A DNA stretch of 8,796 nt from Rhodoferax sp. (GTDB lineage: Bacteria > Pseudomonadota > Gammaproteobacteria > Burkholderiales > Burkholderiaceae_C): NCBI GenBank assembly GCA_020048255.1, contig JAIFMR010000143.1, positions 1 to 8,796 on the forward strand, in the 5' to 3' direction. The notes under the pieces are model-generated. The model was given only the letters and a program-made list of their open reading frames with translations. It was not told where the DNA came from and did not search any database. Shown here one piece after another: positions 7,129 through 8,796 of this stretch. Made by a program: the position numbers and the translations under genes. Position 1 is the stretch's first letter; each line of letters begins with the position of its first letter.

Positions 7129-7132
7129 CTCC
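7129..7132 (-). promoter_or_regulatory. Ribosome binding site of mtrB
   Basis: GGAG on the minus strand lies 7 nt before the mtrB ATG (7121), inside the 16-nt gap after mtrA. It selects the first of two closely spaced ATG codons. Confidence 0.6.
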
Positions 7133-7137
7133 GTGCT

Positions 7138-8112
7138 TCAACGCATCAAGGGGTTGGTGATGGACGGACTGTTGGATCCATGAACTTGCGTGTGGCAATT
7201 CATACAGCTACGTCCTTGCCACATATTGACCACGTTTTTACCGTTGCTCGTCCCGATCACTTGTGGCAGGGTCTGACCCAAAGCTGCTGGAGCAAAGACG
7301 CCACTTTGCCCACCAAGTGCACCGACAACCCCCGTCGCATGAGGGGTGTGGCACTGCTGGCAAAGTACTGGCGCACGGGTGTTCAACATGCCGGCCACTG
7401 AACTACCGTGAGAGTTATGGCAGTTGGCACAGTTCTCAGCCACAGGCTGATGCTGCTGTACAAATGGTCCGCGTTTTTCAGCATGGCAGGTGTAACAGGT
7501 GTCGTTGATGCTATCGCGCTTGGCCAGCTTCGGACCTGCCGAGCCGTGCACATTATGGCAATCAGAACATGTCATTTTGCCTTCCGGAACCGGGTGGTGA
7601 GATGGCTTCGCCAATTGCGCTCGCTGCTCGGAATGGCAGCTGTAGCACGTGTCAGCCTGACCCGATTTGGTCAAACGCTTGTCCTTGTTGACGTGCACTT
7701 GATGGCAACTGTCACAGGTAATGTCGGCCAGTTGGTGCTGACTGCCAGACCAAAACGCTCGCTTGGGGTCTTTGTCATGGCAACTCTGGCAAGCTTGATT
7801 GCGCTTGTCTGCGGTATGCACACTCAGCTTGTTAAAAACTTTGCCGAAGGAAATATCAACTTTGGGTAACGGGCTTGTGCCCTCAGGGGCCCTGGCGTGA
7901 GCTTCACTGGGACCATGGCAGCTGATGCAGTCTGGTGCACGCTTGTCGCCCGCAAAACCGTGTGCCGATCGGCTCATGTCAGTCAAATCTTCAGAGTCGT
8001 GGCAGGTGACACAAAACGCAGCACCCTTGAGATCTTGGTCGGCAGACCAAGCAGAGCTGACAGCCCCCAACAAACACATGCCGATAAGCGCCAAGGCATT
8101 TTGGATTCGCAT
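7138..8112 (-). CDS. mtrA: Periplasmic decahaem c-type cytochrome, MtrA family
   Basis: A 324-residue periplasmic electron carrier with ten CXXCH haem c sites, starting at residues 34, 62, 108, 133, 156, 182, 206, 228, 251 and 303. Ten haems, the length (Shewanella MtrA is about 333 aa) and the adjacent mtrB identify the MtrA/MtoA/PioA family, which passes electrons between periplasm and the outer membrane face inside the MtrB barrel. Many extra histidines (such as SHHPV, QHQPV, HQVH, NVHG) can supply the distal haem ligands. A Sec signal spans about residues 1-23 (MRIQNALALIGMCLLGAVSS then AWSA, mature start near DQ). I chose ATG 8110-8112 over an upstream in-frame start at 8166, because that start would put 18 residues before the signal and AGGGG at 8120-8124 is 7 nt from the chosen ATG. 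The direction of electron flow (metal reduction or Fe(II) oxidation) cannot be read from sequence. Confidence 0.94.
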   Translation of the reverse strand: MRIQNALALIGMCLLGAVSSAWSADQDLKGAAFCVTCHDSEDLTDMSRSAHGFAGDKRAPDCISCHGPSEAHARAPEGTSPLPKVDISFGKVFNKLSVHTADKRNQACQSCHDKDPKRAFWSGSQHQLADITCDSCHQVHVNKDKRLTKSGQADTCYSCHSEQRAQLAKPSHHPVPEGKMTCSDCHNVHGSAGPKLAKRDSINDTCYTCHAEKRGPFVQQHQPVAENCANCHNSHGSSVAGMLNTRAPVLCQQCHTPHATGVVGALGGQSGVFAPAALGQTLPQVIGTSNGKNVVNMWQGRSCMNCHTQVHGSNSPSITNPLMR

Positions 8113-8119
8113 TAGATAT

Positions 8120-8124
8120 CCCCT
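8120..8124 (-). promoter_or_regulatory. Ribosome binding site of mtrA
   Basis: AGGGG on the minus strand lies 7 nt before ATG 8112 and directly in front of the signal peptide. This supports the internal start over the longer open frame. Confidence 0.6.
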
Positions 8125-8176
8125 ACAAGTCAAATTCTGCTCATTCACATGGTTGCAAAAACACATCCATCAAGAA

Positions 8177-8207
8177 AAACGGGAGGGCCTGTAAAACCCT
8201 CCCGTTT
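8177..8207 (-). terminator. Intrinsic terminator or attenuator between mtrC and mtrA
   Basis: A perfect 11-bp inverted repeat: AAACGGGAGGG at 8177-8187 pairs with CCCTCCCGTTT at 8197-8207, with a 9-nt loop. Reading on the minus strand the stem is followed at once by further T residues (CCCGTTTTTCTTG), as in a Rho-independent terminator. It sits 19 nt after the mtrC stop and 64 nt before the mtrA start. On the plus strand no T-tract continues beyond the stem, so the orientation fits minus-strand transcription. Confidence 0.8.
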
Positions 8208-8226
8208 GGTTCATCACGGTAGATGT

Positions 8227-8796
8227 TTATTGCTGGCCATGAACGATGTCAACGCCCTTAAAGCCACCACTGGCGTGGCAGTCATTGCAGGTTTCACGTG
8301 GCAACCCTGCAATCTGGGTCTGCGTCTTTTCACCGAACGCTGAGCCACCAAAGGCCGTCACGTGGGCGATCGATGCGCTGGAGTCATGGCAGGCTGAGCA
8401 AGTCGATGCCTTCGGCGAGATGACCTTCCATTTGTTGGGATCGGTCTCCAGCACCACAGGAGAAACACCTGCGGCAGAGGTGGTGGGCTTCATCACCACG
8501 GTACCCAATGTGCTCAAGTCCTCTTTGTAAGAGTTGTTCACATGGCAGGCGTTGCAGTTCAAGCCAACGCTGGGGTAAGCAACTTCGGCCGCGTAGTTCT
8601 CAGCTGCAGCAACCGTGCTGGTCGAACCCAACGCCTTCGCCGCTGCTGTAGTCAGGTCTGCAATGCTCTGGAAGGTTGAACCGAGCGGAACAGCGGTGCC
8701 CGCTGCTATCACCTTGGTACTCACCGTGTTAATGGTCAAGAACTGATCTGCAAAGAACGAGCCCGTGGTGGTCAAAGCGCCATCCTTGCCAAAGGT
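8227..8796 (-). CDS. mtrC: OmcA/MtrC-family multihaem surface cytochrome, C-terminal part (5' end outside window)
   Basis: The C-terminal 189 residues of a multihaem c-type cytochrome; the frame is open to the window edge, so the gene starts beyond 8796. Three CXXCH sites are visible (CNACH, CSACH and CNDCH at about fragment residues 81, 133 and 170), with additional histidines nearby. The spacing between haems, the Thr/Ser/Ala-rich insert before the first site and the closing segment CNDCHASGGFKGVDIVHGQQ resemble the last haem domain of the OmcA/MtrC decahaem cell-surface cytochromes. That domain passes electrons to or from minerals and soluble acceptors. The position just upstream of mtrA and mtrB gives the classical mtrC-mtrA-mtrB order. 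Haem total, lipobox and N-terminal domains cannot be seen, so the family call rests on the tail and on context. Confidence 0.82.
   Translation of the reverse strand, partial: TFGKDGALTTTGSFFADQFLTINTVSTKVIAAGTAVPLGSTFQSIADLTTAAAKALGSTSTVAAAENYAAEVAYPSVGLNCNACHVNNSYKEDLSTLGTVVMKPTTSAAGVSPVVLETDPNKWKVISPKASTCSACHDSSASIAHVTAFGGSAFGEKTQTQIAGLPRETCNDCHASGGFKGVDIVHGQQ

Noticed and set aside
7408..7869. Long open frame on the plus strand opposite mtrA
   Set aside because: It is an antisense shadow of the haem-motif-bearing mtrA gene and shows no family features of its own.
8113..8166. Longer MtrA start at 8166
   Set aside because: The extra 18 residues precede the signal peptide, and a good Shine-Dalgarno directs translation to ATG 8112.
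1..8796. CRISPR arrays, tRNA or rRNA genes, insertion-sequence ends
   Set aside because: No spaced direct repeats, cloverleaf-like segments, rRNA stretches or transposase motifs were seen on reading either strand.

Overview
The window looks like chromosomal DNA of a betaproteobacterium, most likely a Comamonadaceae/Rhodoferax-type organism. This rests on family-level recognition of the proteins and on two features of gene order: an isoaspartate-methyltransferase-like gene, a rhodanese gene and a tolC gene in a row, and an mtrC-mtrA-mtrB cluster. No database search was possible.

Plus strand, 1-2972. The window opens inside the last third of an RND efflux pump (stop at 541-543). It is followed by a protein-L-isoaspartate O-methyltransferase-like protein (584-1246), a single-domain rhodanese (1249-1590, only 2 nt downstream) and a TolC-family outer membrane channel (best start 1656, end 2972). 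The methyltransferase, rhodanese and tolC genes look like one transcription unit. An RND pump and a TolC-type channel so close together suggest an envelope-export neighbourhood, although the two need not work together.

Plus strand, 2973-4937. An AT-rich leader with a plausible promoter precedes a 509-aa Fic-domain AMP-transferase with an intact catalytic motif and an intact built-in inhibitory motif (class II architecture). The 3' end of this gene runs out of frame into a 78-bp remnant of a second, diverged tolC gene (4593-4670), so its last eleven codons are derived from tolC. This is the clearest rearrangement scar in the window. The rest of the 310-bp gap (4628-4937) holds only short open stretches of unknown origin.

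Minus strand, 8796-4938. This is a metal-respiration or extracellular electron transfer cluster in the order mtrC (3' part, OmcA/MtrC-type multihaem cytochrome, three CXXCH visible), mtrA (periplasmic decahaem cytochrome, ten CXXCH) and mtrB (outer membrane beta-barrel sheath). By analogy with the Shewanella MtrCAB and MtoAB/PioAB complexes, MtrA threaded in the MtrB barrel would carry electrons across the outer membrane to or from the surface cytochrome MtrC. A strong hairpin with a T-tract lies between mtrC and mtrA and should act as a full or partial terminator. mtrA and mtrB are 16 nt apart and clearly cotranscribed. The mtr cluster converges on fic.
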